Positions 17,785-25,776 of a stretch of DNA of 64,000 nt are shown piece after piece. The notes below the pieces were generated by a model. The model made no database searches. It had not been told where the DNA came from and saw only the letters and a program-made list of their open reading frames with translations. The stretch lies in the NCBI GenBank assembly GCA_029782145.1, contig JAKOVH010000031.1, positions 62,001 to 126,000 of the forward strand. Reading direction: 5' to 3'. A program made the position numbers and the translations under genes. Numbering within the stretch: position 1 is the stretch's first letter; every line of letters begins with the position of its first letter. The stretch is from Actinomycetes bacterium. GTDB taxonomy: Bacteria; Actinomycetota; Acidimicrobiia; Acidimicrobiales; Acidimicrobilacustridaceae.

Positions 17785-18480
17785 TCAGGCGGACCGGGCC
17801 GCCCGCACGTCACGGGCGAGGCGCCGGTAGCGCACGGTCAGCGGTCCTTGGACCACCAGCGCCTTCGGTGCCGGCACGCTGGCGACCAGGCGGGCGCGGT
17901 CCTCACCGGTGGCGTGGTCGAGGAACCAGGGCCCGATGAAGGCCATGAGCGCCGGCGGCACCGACGCGACCGCCGCGGCCGAGAGCCGACCGTGGGTCTC
18001 GGGGTCGATGGCCGCCTGGTACGCCGGCACGTAGGTGCGGTCCTCGTGGTCGAGGTGGTCGGCGACGACGCGCACCAACCGCTCGGCCGCCGCCACCGCC
18101 GCCTCGCGCTCGGCGGCCCGGCCGGTGCCGGCCACGGCCTCCAGCGCGTGCCCGCAGGCCGACACCGACCGGTCGAGCTCGTCGTGCTCGACCTCCAGCG
18201 CCGCCACGCTGGCGGCGAAGGCAGGCGCCACCTCGGCCAGTGCCGGCCAGAAGATCTCGTCCTCCTCGGTCTGGTGGTGGGCCATGACGGCCTCAAAGCG
18301 CACGAACCACGTGCGCAGGCGTCGGGCCCCGCGGGTGGAGCCGTTGGGCAGGCGGCGCAGGGCGAGGGCCAGCGCCCGGGTGTCCTCCCGCATCGAGCGG
18401 TGGGCCAGGCGGACGAGGTAGGTGTCGGCGTCGGTGAGACCGGGCCGGGTCGGTCGGGCGTCGGTGGGTGAGGTGCTCAT
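17785..18480 (-). CDS. Hemerythrin HHE cation-binding domain protein
   Basis: A 231-residue helical protein with diiron ligands in AHHQTEEDEIFWPAL (H-H-x2-E-x2-E), EVEHDELD and ADHLDHEDRTYVPAY. Such domains bind O2, NO or iron in the cytoplasm. The C-terminal ~70 residues (ALMAFIGPWFLDHATGEDRARLV onward) match the second half of many actinobacterial HHE proteins. The start follows CCAGGAGCGCGCC. It lies between two D-aminoacylase paralogues but is bounded on both sides by hairpins, so it is probably its own unit. Confidence 0.88.
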   Translation of the reverse strand: MSTSPTDARPTRPGLTDADTYLVRLAHRSMREDTRALALALRRLPNGSTRGARRLRTWFVRFEAVMAHHQTEEDEIFWPALAEVAPAFAASVAALEVEHDELDRSVSACGHALEAVAGTGRAAEREAAVAAAERLVRVVADHLDHEDRTYVPAYQAAIDPETHGRLSAAAVASVPPALMAFIGPWFLDHATGEDRARLVASVPAPKALVVQGPLTVRYRRLARDVRAARSA

Positions 18481-18574
18481 GGCGCGCTCCTGGCGTCGGC
18501 CCCGCCCGGGTGGCGGGGGCTCGGCCCGCAGCGTGCGCCCTCGGCCTTGGAGGCGGGTTGGGGGCCGCTGCGGG

Positions 18575-18591
18575 CCGCGCTCCAAGCGCGG
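18575..18591 (-). terminator. Hairpin downstream of the second D-aminoacylase gene
   Basis: CCGCGCT (18575-18581) pairs with AGCGCGG (18585-18591) around CCA. It lies in the 166-base gap between the D-aminoacylase stop and the hemerythrin start. The remainder of that gap shows no gene. Confidence 0.45.
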
Positions 18592-18646
18592 TCCAAGCCG
18601 CCGGCGTCCGCCTCCCGGCTCTCGGCTGCCCGTCGGCCGCCGCTAG

Positions 18647-20311
18647 CTAGCGCCCGGGAGCCACCAGCTGGCCGGGGCCGCCGGCGTCGACCTGCTGCTC
18701 GTCGACCCGGATGGGCACGCCGTTCACCAGGACGTGGCGCACGCCGACGGGCGCGTCGGCCGTGAGCCGCTCGGAGCCGGCCGGGAAGTCGGCCACCCTG
18801 CGGATCGGGCCCGGCGCCACCGTGTCGGGGTCGAAGACCACGACGTCGGCCCAGGCGCCCGGGCGCAGCTCGCCCCGGTCGACCAGGCCGAACAGGTCGG
18901 CCTGCGCCTTCGTGAGCCGGCGAACGGCTTCTTCGACGGACATGACGCCGCGCTCGCGCACCCAGTTGCCGAGCAGGTCGGTGGCCTGCGGGGCATCGCA
19001 CAGCTGACCGACGTGGGCCCCCGCGTCGGAGAGGCCGAGGGCGCAGTGCTCCTCGGCGAGCAGGAAGGCCACCTCGTCGGGGTCGTCGTTGGCGAGGATG
19101 CACCGGACCCGCAGGCCGAGGTCCGCCTCGTCGAGGCCCAGGTCGAGCAGGGCGGCGAACGGCTCGCACCCGCGCTGGGCGGCCACGTCGGTGAGGCGGG
19201 CGCCCTCGAGGTCGCGGTGCGCCGGGCTCTCGGCCACCTCGTAGGTGTCCCAGCGGGGCACCATCGTGGCGGACTCGTGCCACGCCTCCAGGGCCGAGGC
19301 CCGCCACCCGGGATCGGCGTAGGCGCGCCGGCGGTCCTCCAGCGCCGCGCCCATCAGCTCGGCGAAGCGGGGGTTCACGTTGAGGGTGAACGGCTCGGCG
19401 AGGGTCATGGAGAAGGCGAGCGGCCGGGGCGACACCTGCGGCCACACCCGGGCGCCCCGCTCCCAGCCGGCCCGGTTCAGCTCCACCAGGCGCCGGTGGC
19501 TCCCCGTGGGCGAGGACAGCAGGGCGGTGAAGGTGAACGGCACCCCGGTGGCCAGCTGCAGCTCGTAGATCTCGTCGGGCGGCAACGAGTGGCCGGGCGT
19601 GACCTCGACGACCCCCCGCCCGGCCTCGCCGACCGTGCGGAACAGCGCCTCGAGCTCGTCGCGCTCGGCGAAGCGGGACGGCACCGGCTTGCCGTCGACC
19701 CCCCGGTGGGTGGGCGCGACGCTCGTGGCGAACCCGGCGGCGCCGGCGTCGAGCGCCTCGGCGAGCACGGCCCGCATGCGCTCGAGCTCGTCGGCGGTGG
19801 CGGCCCGCTCGTAGGCGTCGTCGCCCATGACGTAGAGGCGCAGCGCCGTGTGGCCCACGTAGGCGGCGAAGTTCAGCGCCAGCGGCAGGCGACCCACGGA
19901 CTGGAGGTACTCGGGGAACGAGGAGAAGTCCCACGGCACGCCCGCCGACAGGGCGGCGACGTCCATGTCCTCGACGTTCTCCAGGGTGCGGGCGATGAGC
20001 TCGCGGTGCTCGGGCCGGGTCGGGGCGATGGAGAACCCGCAGTTGCCGGCCACCACCGTCGTGACGCCGTGGAAGCACGACGGCGTGAGGGCGGGGTCCC
20101 AGAACACCTGGGCGTCGTAGTGGGTGTGGATGTCGATGAAGCCCGGGGCGACCACGCATCCGGTGGCGTCGAGCACCGTGTCGGCGCCGTCGGCCGGCAG
20201 GCCGGGGCGGACCTCGGCGACGCGGCCGTCGCGCACCAGCACGTCGGCGGCCACCCCGGGAGCGCCGGTGCCGTCGACCACGGTGCCGCCGCGGATCAGG
20301 ATCGTGCTCAT
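18647..20311 (-). CDS. N-acyl-D-amino-acid deacylase family amidohydrolase (paralogue 2)
   Basis: A 554-residue paralogue of the gene at 15.9 kb. Motifs: ILIRGGTVVDGTGAPGV start, GFIDIHTHYDAQVFWDP (H-x-H), VVAGNCGFSIAPTRPEH, and ALGLSDAGAHVGQL with the metal aspartate. The ATG overlaps the stop of the upstream amidohydrolase by four bases (ATGA), so the two are co-translated and probably act in sequence on one substrate. The paralogues differ in the middle (SLPPDEIYELQLATGVPF here), suggesting different acyl pockets. Confidence 0.9.
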   Translation of the reverse strand: MSTILIRGGTVVDGTGAPGVAADVLVRDGRVAEVRPGLPADGADTVLDATGCVVAPGFIDIHTHYDAQVFWDPALTPSCFHGVTTVVAGNCGFSIAPTRPEHRELIARTLENVEDMDVAALSAGVPWDFSSFPEYLQSVGRLPLALNFAAYVGHTALRLYVMGDDAYERAATADELERMRAVLAEALDAGAAGFATSVAPTHRGVDGKPVPSRFAERDELEALFRTVGEAGRGVVEVTPGHSLPPDEIYELQLATGVPFTFTALLSSPTGSHRRLVELNRAGWERGARVWPQVSPRPLAFSMTLAEPFTLNVNPRFAELMGAALEDRRRAYADPGWRASALEAWHESATMVPRWDTYEVAESPAHRDLEGARLTDVAAQRGCEPFAALLDLGLDEADLGLRVRCILANDDPDEVAFLLAEEHCALGLSDAGAHVGQLCDAPQATDLLGNWVRERGVMSVEEAVRRLTKAQADLFGLVDRGELRPGAWADVVVFDPDTVAPGPIRRVADFPAGSERLTADAPVGVRHVLVNGVPIRVDEQQVDAGGPGQLVAPGR

Positions 20312-21456
20312 CGGTGGACCTCCGGGGCCAGGGCGGCGATCTCCGCCTCCATGCCGTACAGGCGGGCGCAGTTGCGCCACACGATGTCGTCTCGGACCGC
20401 CGGGTCGAGCCCCGCGGTGTGCTCGGCGAGCAGCGCCTGGCTGTCGGGCCAGGTGGCGTCGCTGTGGGGGTGGTCGCTGGCCCACAGCAGCTTGCGGTGG
20501 TTCAGCAGGTCGACGACCTTGAACGCCGTCCAGTCGTCCTGGAAGGTGAACGACACGTTCTCGAACAGGTACTCGCTCGGCCGCCGCTGCATCGAGGCGG
20601 TGAGCCAGTTGCTGTGCCGGTCGGCGGCGTGGTCGGCGCGGTAGGCCCAGTGGGGCACCCAGCCGGCGTCGGCCTCCACGCACACGATCTGCAGCTCGGG
20701 GTGCCGGTCGAACACGCCGCCGAACACCATCGTGCCGACGATGTCCTGGTTGGCCCGCAGGATGCCGAGGAAGCTGTTCATCTTCGGCCCCCGGAACTCC
20801 GCCCCGCCGATGTTGCTGCGGGCGGTGAGGATGTGGAACGACAGCGGCAACCGCAGGGCGACGGCCGCTTCCCACAGCGGGTCCCACGCCGGGTCGTCGT
20901 AGTCGCCCACGCGCTCGAGGCACGCCGGCATGCCCGGCATCATCACCCCGCGCAGGCCGAGGTCGCGGATGCGCTGGAGGTCGGCGACGCCCTCCTCGAC
21001 GCTGCGCAGCGCGGTCTGGCCCACGCCCACCAGCCGGGTCGGGCTGGCCTGCTGGAACTCGGCGATCCAGAGGTTGTAGGCGTCGAAGCAGGCCTTCTTG
21101 TAGTCGGGGTCGTCGAGGTTGCAGATCAGCATGCCGGCCGACGGGTACAGCACCTCGGAGGCCACGCCGTCGCGGTCCTGCTCACCGAGGCGGGCCCGCG
21201 GGTCCCACCCTCCCGGGTGCAGCTCCTCCCACGGCACGTACTCGAAGGGGCCGATCCTCTCGGCCGGGCGGCCCGCCGCCGCCACCATCCCGTAGGGCAC
21301 CCGAGTGCGGCCCTCGTCGATGAGCAGCACGGCGCCCATGACGTCGTCGGTGACGGCCCGGGGCGCCCGGTCACGGAAGCGGGGGTCGATGCGGTCGAGG
21401 TAGCAGTCACCCGGCTCGGTGACGTGCGAGTCGGCCGACATGGTGAGCAGCGTCAT
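20308..21456 (-). CDS. Metal-dependent amidohydrolase (amidohydrolase_2 family)
   Basis: A 382-residue ACMSD-like TIM barrel. The start LLTMSADSHVTEPGDCYLDRID is the typical S-x-D-S-H-V-x-E-P opening. The barrel histidine is in LSFHILTARSN and the metal aspartate in LLWASDHPHSDATW. VCVEADAGWVPHWAYRADH and RRPSEYLFENVSFTFQDD are characteristic of this actinobacterial branch. GGGGGACACC precedes the ATG and favours it over an upstream GTG. It is translationally coupled to the D-aminoacylase downstream. Confidence 0.88.
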   Translation of the reverse strand: MTLLTMSADSHVTEPGDCYLDRIDPRFRDRAPRAVTDDVMGAVLLIDEGRTRVPYGMVAAAGRPAERIGPFEYVPWEELHPGGWDPRARLGEQDRDGVASEVLYPSAGMLICNLDDPDYKKACFDAYNLWIAEFQQASPTRLVGVGQTALRSVEEGVADLQRIRDLGLRGVMMPGMPACLERVGDYDDPAWDPLWEAAVALRLPLSFHILTARSNIGGAEFRGPKMNSFLGILRANQDIVGTMVFGGVFDRHPELQIVCVEADAGWVPHWAYRADHAADRHSNWLTASMQRRPSEYLFENVSFTFQDDWTAFKVVDLLNHRKLLWASDHPHSDATWPDSQALLAEHTAGLDPAVRDDIVWRNCARLYGMEAEIAALAPEVHR

Positions 21457-21501
21457 GGTGTCCCCCTCGGGCCTCTCGCCCGTCACACCGATGATGCCAC
21501 T

Positions 21502-21587
21502 CGCCGGCTCGATCGACTCCCTCCGCCACCATCACACCTCCGCTGGCTCGATCGATCACCTCATGAGGTCATCGATCGAGCCAGCGG
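21502..21587. repeat. Dispersed palindromic element with a degenerate half unit
   Basis: The complete unit spans 21540-21587: 48 bases, palindromic except for one central mismatch pair, with the core ACCTCATGAGGT. A degenerate left arm (CGCCGGCTCGATCGAC, 21502-21517) precedes it. It starts three bases past the P450 stop in the direction of that gene, between the P450 and amidohydrolase genes. Confidence 0.85.
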
Positions 21588-21590
21588 TCG

Positions 21591-22808
21591 TCAGGCGGGG
21601 GTGAGGCGGACCGGCATCGACTTGAAGGCGTTGTTCAGGTTGGAGCGGGTGCGCCTGGGCTCCCCCGCCAGCTCGATCGTCGGGAACGTGGCGAGGAGCT
21701 CCTCGAAGAACACGCGCCCCTCCAGGCGGGCGAGATGGACGCCGAGGCAGAAGTGCTCGCCGATCCCGAACGACAGCTGTGGGTTGGGGTTGCGGTGGAT
21801 GTCGAAGCGCTGCGGGTCGGCGAAGACCTTCTCGTCGCGGTTGGCCGACGTGTAGTACATCGCCACCTTGTCGCCCTCGGCGATGGGGGTGCCGCTGAGC
21901 TCGGTGTCGGCGGTGGCGGTGCGGCGGAAGTAGTGCAGCGGGTTGTGCCAGCGCAGGATCTCCTCCACCGCGCCGGGGATCAGCGCCGGGTCGGCCCGCA
22001 GCTCGGCCAGCTGCTCGGGGTGCTGGAGCAGCGCCCACACGCCGCCGACGATCATCGTCACCGTGGTGTCGTTGCCGGCGGTGATCATCTGCACCAGCAG
22101 GCTGCCGATGTCAGCGTCGGTGAGGTACCGGCCGTCGAAGCGCTCGCCGAGGATGATGTCCATCAGGTCGCCCTGGGGCGCCATCTCTCGTCGTGAGGCG
22201 GCGAACTGCATGCCGTACATCGCCATCTGCATCGACGAGTCGGGGCTGCCCGCCTCGGCGTTGCGCTCCCCCGGGTTGATCTCGGGGTCCTGGCCGCTGG
22301 TGTTGCGCTCGGCCAGGGCGTGGAGCATGTCCCAGTCGGCCTCGGGCAGGCCGAACAGCTGCCCGATCACCTGGGTGGGCAGCGAGCCGACGACCTCGTG
22401 GACGAGCTCGACGTCGCGGGCCTCGGCCGCCCGGGTGAGGACCGCGCGGGTGATGTCTCGGATCTGGCCCTCCAGCCCGGCGATCACCTTGGCCCGGAAC
22501 TCCGGGGCCAGCGGCTTGCGGTAGGCGATGTGCCGCGGCGGGTCCATCGACAGGAGCATGTCGCGCATGCGGGCGAGCCGCTCCGGGTCCATGTCCTCGA
22601 TCACCACGCCGCCGGCCTCGGCCGAGAAGAGGGTGGGGTTCCGCGAGACGTGCACCACGTCGGCGTGGGTCAGCACCGCCCAGAACCCGGGCTCGCCCGC
22701 CATGTCCTGCCAGTAGACGGGAGTGGTGCGGCGCAGCTCGGCCAGCGCCTCGTGGGGCGGGCCCTCGAGGAACGCGTCCGGGTCGGCCAGGTCGACGAGC
22801 ATGGTCAC
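21591..22808 (-). CDS. Cytochrome P450
   Basis: A 405-residue bacterial class I P450 monooxygenase. Signatures: I-helix ITAGNDTTVTMIVGG (acid/threonine pair for O2 activation), K-helix EEILRWHNPLHYFRR (ExxR), the heme loop LSFGIGEHFCLGVHLAR with the axial Cys, and NEAR-type LLSMDPPRHIAYRKPLAPEF. It resembles CYP125/CYP142-like steroid or fatty hydroxylases in layout, though family assignment needs alignment. GGGGGAGATCGCCC places the GTG start seven bases after the Shine-Dalgarno sequence. No ferredoxin gene adjoins it. Confidence 0.93.
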   Translation of the reverse strand: MTMLVDLADPDAFLEGPPHEALAELRRTTPVYWQDMAGEPGFWAVLTHADVVHVSRNPTLFSAEAGGVVIEDMDPERLARMRDMLLSMDPPRHIAYRKPLAPEFRAKVIAGLEGQIRDITRAVLTRAAEARDVELVHEVVGSLPTQVIGQLFGLPEADWDMLHALAERNTSGQDPEINPGERNAEAGSPDSSMQMAMYGMQFAASRREMAPQGDLMDIILGERFDGRYLTDADIGSLLVQMITAGNDTTVTMIVGGVWALLQHPEQLAELRADPALIPGAVEEILRWHNPLHYFRRTATADTELSGTPIAEGDKVAMYYTSANRDEKVFADPQRFDIHRNPNPQLSFGIGEHFCLGVHLARLEGRVFFEELLATFPTIELAGEPRRTRSNLNNAFKSMPVRLTPA

Positions 22809-22954
22809 GGGCGATCTCCCCCTCCGCCGGCGGCGCCCCCTCGTCACCCCCGGCTCGGCGCCGATTGTGGCCCAGCTACGGTGGCCCGTCACGCCCCCGC
22901 CGGGGCGCCGGACGCGAGACACTCGCACGCACTCGCACGCAGGGGGAGCCGACC

Positions 22955-24052
22955 GTGCCCGTACCGCTCGACGAGTACCCGATCCACCAGGGCCCGCAGT
23001 CGATGCGGTGGTTCCTGACGAGCGACCGCAACGTGTACGACCGCTGCATCATGCACGCCCTCTCCCCCGACGGCGCCGACCAGGTCGCCGTCGGCCTCGG
23101 CGTCTACCCCCACGTCGGCGTCATCGACTGCTACGTGGCCGTGCGCCGCGGCCGCACCCTCACGTCGCTGCGCACCTCGGGCGCCCTGGGCGACGACCGC
23201 ATGCGCCAGGAGGTCGGGCCCATGCGCATCGAGGTCGTCGAGGGCCTGCAGACGGTGCGCTTCGTGTGCGATGGGGCCGAGCACGGCGTGGAGGCCGACC
23301 TCACCTGGCACGGGGCGTTCCCCGCCATCGACGAGCCCCGCCACGTCCGGCGCAAGGGCGACGACGTGATCCTCGACGCCTTCCGTTTCGTGCAGACCGC
23401 CACGGTCACCGGCACCGTGACGATCGACGGCCGGGCGGTCGACGCCACCGCCGCCGGCTGGACCGGCGCCCGCGACCGATCGTGGGGCATCCGGCCCGTG
23501 GGGCTCGGCGCCCCCGCCGGCAAGCCCACCGACCCGGACATGTGGTGGTGCTGGATCCCGCTCCGCTTCGACGACTTCGCCCTCATGCTGGTGCTGGAGG
23601 AGGACCCCGACGGCTACCGCACGATCAACGAGGCGGTGCGGGTGTGGCCCGACGGCCGCATCGAGCAGCTCGGCTGGGCCGAGCCACGCATCGAGTACCG
23701 CTCGGGCACCCGGTACCCGACCCGGGCCCGCATCGGCCTGAAGGAGCGGGGCGGCAGGGAGCTCGAGCTCGACATCGAGCCGCTGGGGCCGATGCCGCTC
23801 AGCGTGGGGCTGGGGTACGGCCCCGACGACGACGGCTGGAACCACGGCCGGTGGATGGGCGAGCGCTGGATCCAGCGGGTCGACCACGACCTCGACGACC
23901 CCGCCGTCGAGGCGCGGGTGGCGTGGAGCATGATCGACCACGCCGCCCGGGCCACCCTCGACGGCCACGTCGGCCACGGCATCTTCGAGCACATGGCCCT
24001 CGGCCGACACGACCCGAGCGGCTTCGCCGACCTGTCGTCCGTGGCCCCGTAG
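22955..24052 (+). CDS. Conserved hypothetical protein (365 aa), lipocalin/hydroxysteroid-type fold possible
   Basis: A soluble protein with no signal or membrane segment. Notable segments: PIHQGPQSMRWFLTSDRNVY, DRSWGIRPVG, MWWCWIPLRFDDFALMLVLEED and GERWIQRVDHDLDDP. The D-R-S-W-G-I-R pattern and paired beta-rich halves recall the CrtC-like/AttH lipocalin proteins found with steroid and hydroxylation genes. That is recall only. AGGGGGAGCCGACC precedes the GTG start. It is followed at 12 bases by the LLM oxidoreductase, so the two form an operon. The catalytic role is unknown. Confidence 0.65.
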   Translation: MPVPLDEYPIHQGPQSMRWFLTSDRNVYDRCIMHALSPDGADQVAVGLGVYPHVGVIDCYVAVRRGRTLTSLRTSGALGDDRMRQEVGPMRIEVVEGLQTVRFVCDGAEHGVEADLTWHGAFPAIDEPRHVRRKGDDVILDAFRFVQTATVTGTVTIDGRAVDATAAGWTGARDRSWGIRPVGLGAPAGKPTDPDMWWCWIPLRFDDFALMLVLEEDPDGYRTINEAVRVWPDGRIEQLGWAEPRIEYRSGTRYPTRARIGLKERGGRELELDIEPLGPMPLSVGLGYGPDDDGWNHGRWMGERWIQRVDHDLDDPAVEARVAWSMIDHAARATLDGHVGHGIFEHMALGRHDPSGFADLSSVAP

Positions 24053-24064
24053 GGAGGCACGACC

Positions 24065-24946
24065 GTGGACATCGCCATGACGCTGCCGACGATGCTCGCT
24101 CACGACCGGGCCGACACCCTGGCGTGGTGCCGGGCCGTCGACGAGGGCCCCTGGTCGAGCCTCGCCGTGCCCGAGCGGGTCACCTATCCCAGCCACCACT
24201 GGCTGGTGGAGCTGTCGGCGACGGCGGCGCTCACCGAGCGGGTACGGCTCTGGACCACCATCGTGATCGCCCCTGCCCACGACGCCGTGGAGCTGGCCAA
24301 GGCGCTGGCATCGGTCGACCGGCTGAGCGACGGGCGCCTCACCGTGGGCATCGGCGTCGGAGGTCGGGAGCACGACTACCGGGCCATCGGCGCGCCGTTC
24401 GAGCGGCGGTGGGCGCGCATGGACGAGCAGGTCGCCGCCATGCGCCGGACCTGGGCGGGCGTGCCGCCGTTCGAGGGGGCCGACCCGGTGGGCCCGCCGC
24501 CGGTCCAGGCCGGCGGTCCGCCCTTCGTCGCCGGGGTGATGGGCCCCAAGGCGCTGGCCCGTGCCGCGCAGTGGGCGATCGGCATCGACGACGGCACCAC
24601 GGTGTTCGGCGTCGACCCGGCAGCCACCGGCGCCGCCTTCGAGCGGGTGCGGGCCGCCTGGCGGGACGCCGGCCGCCGCGACGAGCCGCACCTGTCGGCC
24701 TCGCTCTGGTACGCGCTCGGCGACGGCGCCGAGGAGCGCCTGCGCGACTACGGCTTCGCCTACATGCGCATCTTCGGCGACGACCTCGCCCGCGCCATGA
24801 CCGATGGGCTGACCACCACCACGCCCGAAGCGCTCGCGGGAGCGGTGGCGACGCTCCGCGACCTCGGCTGCGACGAGCTGTTCCTCGTCCCGACCACGGT
24901 GGACGTCACGGAGCTCGACCGCACCCGGGAGGCCCTCGGCCTGTGA
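24065..24946 (+). CDS. LLM-class (F420/flavin-dependent) oxidoreductase
   Basis: A 293-residue bacterial luciferase-like TIM barrel. Features: SSLAVPERVTYPSH near the N-terminus, VRLWTTIVIAPAHDAVELAKALASVDRLSDGRLTVGIGVGGRE (the hallmark strand-loop), PPFVAGVMGPKALARAAQWAIG and a C-terminal GCDELFLVPTT. Actinobacterial members usually use F420 or FMNH2. GGGAGGCACGACC precedes the GTG. It is co-transcribed with the preceding hypothetical gene and fits the oxidative catabolic setting. Confidence 0.88.
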   Translation: MDIAMTLPTMLAHDRADTLAWCRAVDEGPWSSLAVPERVTYPSHHWLVELSATAALTERVRLWTTIVIAPAHDAVELAKALASVDRLSDGRLTVGIGVGGREHDYRAIGAPFERRWARMDEQVAAMRRTWAGVPPFEGADPVGPPPVQAGGPPFVAGVMGPKALARAAQWAIGIDDGTTVFGVDPAATGAAFERVRAAWRDAGRRDEPHLSASLWYALGDGAEERLRDYGFAYMRIFGDDLARAMTDGLTTTTPEALAGAVATLRDLGCDELFLVPTTVDVTELDRTREALGL

Positions 24947-24994
24947 GCCGTCCGCCTCGTCTGGCGCGGCCCTCGCCAGGGTAAGCAGGGGCCC

Positions 24995-25660
24995 ATGGCG
25001 CCCGCCGTGCTCGACCCTGCCCGCCCGACCTCGCCGAGAGCCAGCCGCTTCGCTGACCTGGAGATCACCCACGACCGTGGGGTGCTCGAGCCCCGCCCGT
25101 GGACCGCGGTCCAGAGCCGCTGGGCCCGGCGGCTGCTCGCCTCGCTGCCGGGGGGACCGGTGCTCGAGCTGTGCTGCGGAGCGGGCCACATCGGCCTGGC
25201 CGCCGTGCGGGGCACCCGCCGTCGCCTCGTCCAGGTCGACGCCTCGGCCCGGGCGTGCGCGTGGGCCCACCACAACGCGGTGGCCAACGGGCTGGCCGCC
25301 CAGGTCGAGGTGCGCCACGCCGACGTGGCCGAGGCGCTGGCCGCTCACGAGCGCTTCGGCCTGGTCCTCGCCGACCCGCCCTACCTGCGCAGCGACGACG
25401 TCGACCACCATCCCGACGACCCGCGCGACGCGGTCGACGGTGGCGACGACGGTCTGGCGGTGCCCGAGCACGTGCTCGCCGTGGCCGCCCGTCACGTCGT
25501 GCCCGGCGGCGCCGTGCTGCTGCAGGCGCGGGGCCCCCGCCAGGTCGACGCCCTGGAGCCGGCGATCGCCCGCCTGGGGCTGGGGATCGGCGAGGTGCAC
25601 GCCGTCGACGTCGACCGCGCGGTGGCGTTGCTGCGACCTCGCCGGCCGGCCCGCCCCTGA
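24995..25660 (+). CDS. HemK/PrmC-like class I methyltransferase
   Basis: A 221-residue methyltransferase. Motif I is VLELCCGAGHIGLAAV, the acidic loop is LVQVDASARACAWAHHNA and the catalytic-type LVLADPPYL resembles N-P-P-Y with Ala-Asp in place of Asn. HemK-family enzymes methylate glutamine or small-molecule nitrogen. The ADPPY variant and the lack of the PrmC N-terminal domain point to a small-molecule or orphan enzyme. It is 48 bases after the LLM gene on the same strand but with no clear ribosome site, so it may be separate. Confidence 0.8.
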   Translation: MAPAVLDPARPTSPRASRFADLEITHDRGVLEPRPWTAVQSRWARRLLASLPGGPVLELCCGAGHIGLAAVRGTRRRLVQVDASARACAWAHHNAVANGLAAQVEVRHADVAEALAAHERFGLVLADPPYLRSDDVDHHPDDPRDAVDGGDDGLAVPEHVLAVAARHVVPGGAVLLQARGPRQVDALEPAIARLGLGIGEVHAVDVDRAVALLRPRRPARP

Positions 25661-25776
25661 GCCTCGCCGCAGCCGCGGCCGATCCGGGGTGGCGGCGGAT
25701 CCGGCGCCGACCGCTCCGGCGAACGAGCCCGACCCCCCGGCGCCCGTAGTATCCCCGTCTGCATGGATGTCGCCTC

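Noticed and set aside
24953-24994. Leaderless -10 box (TAAGCA) before the HemK-like methyltransferase
   Set aside because: It does not fit TANNNT and the spacing to the ATG is not consistent with the other examples.
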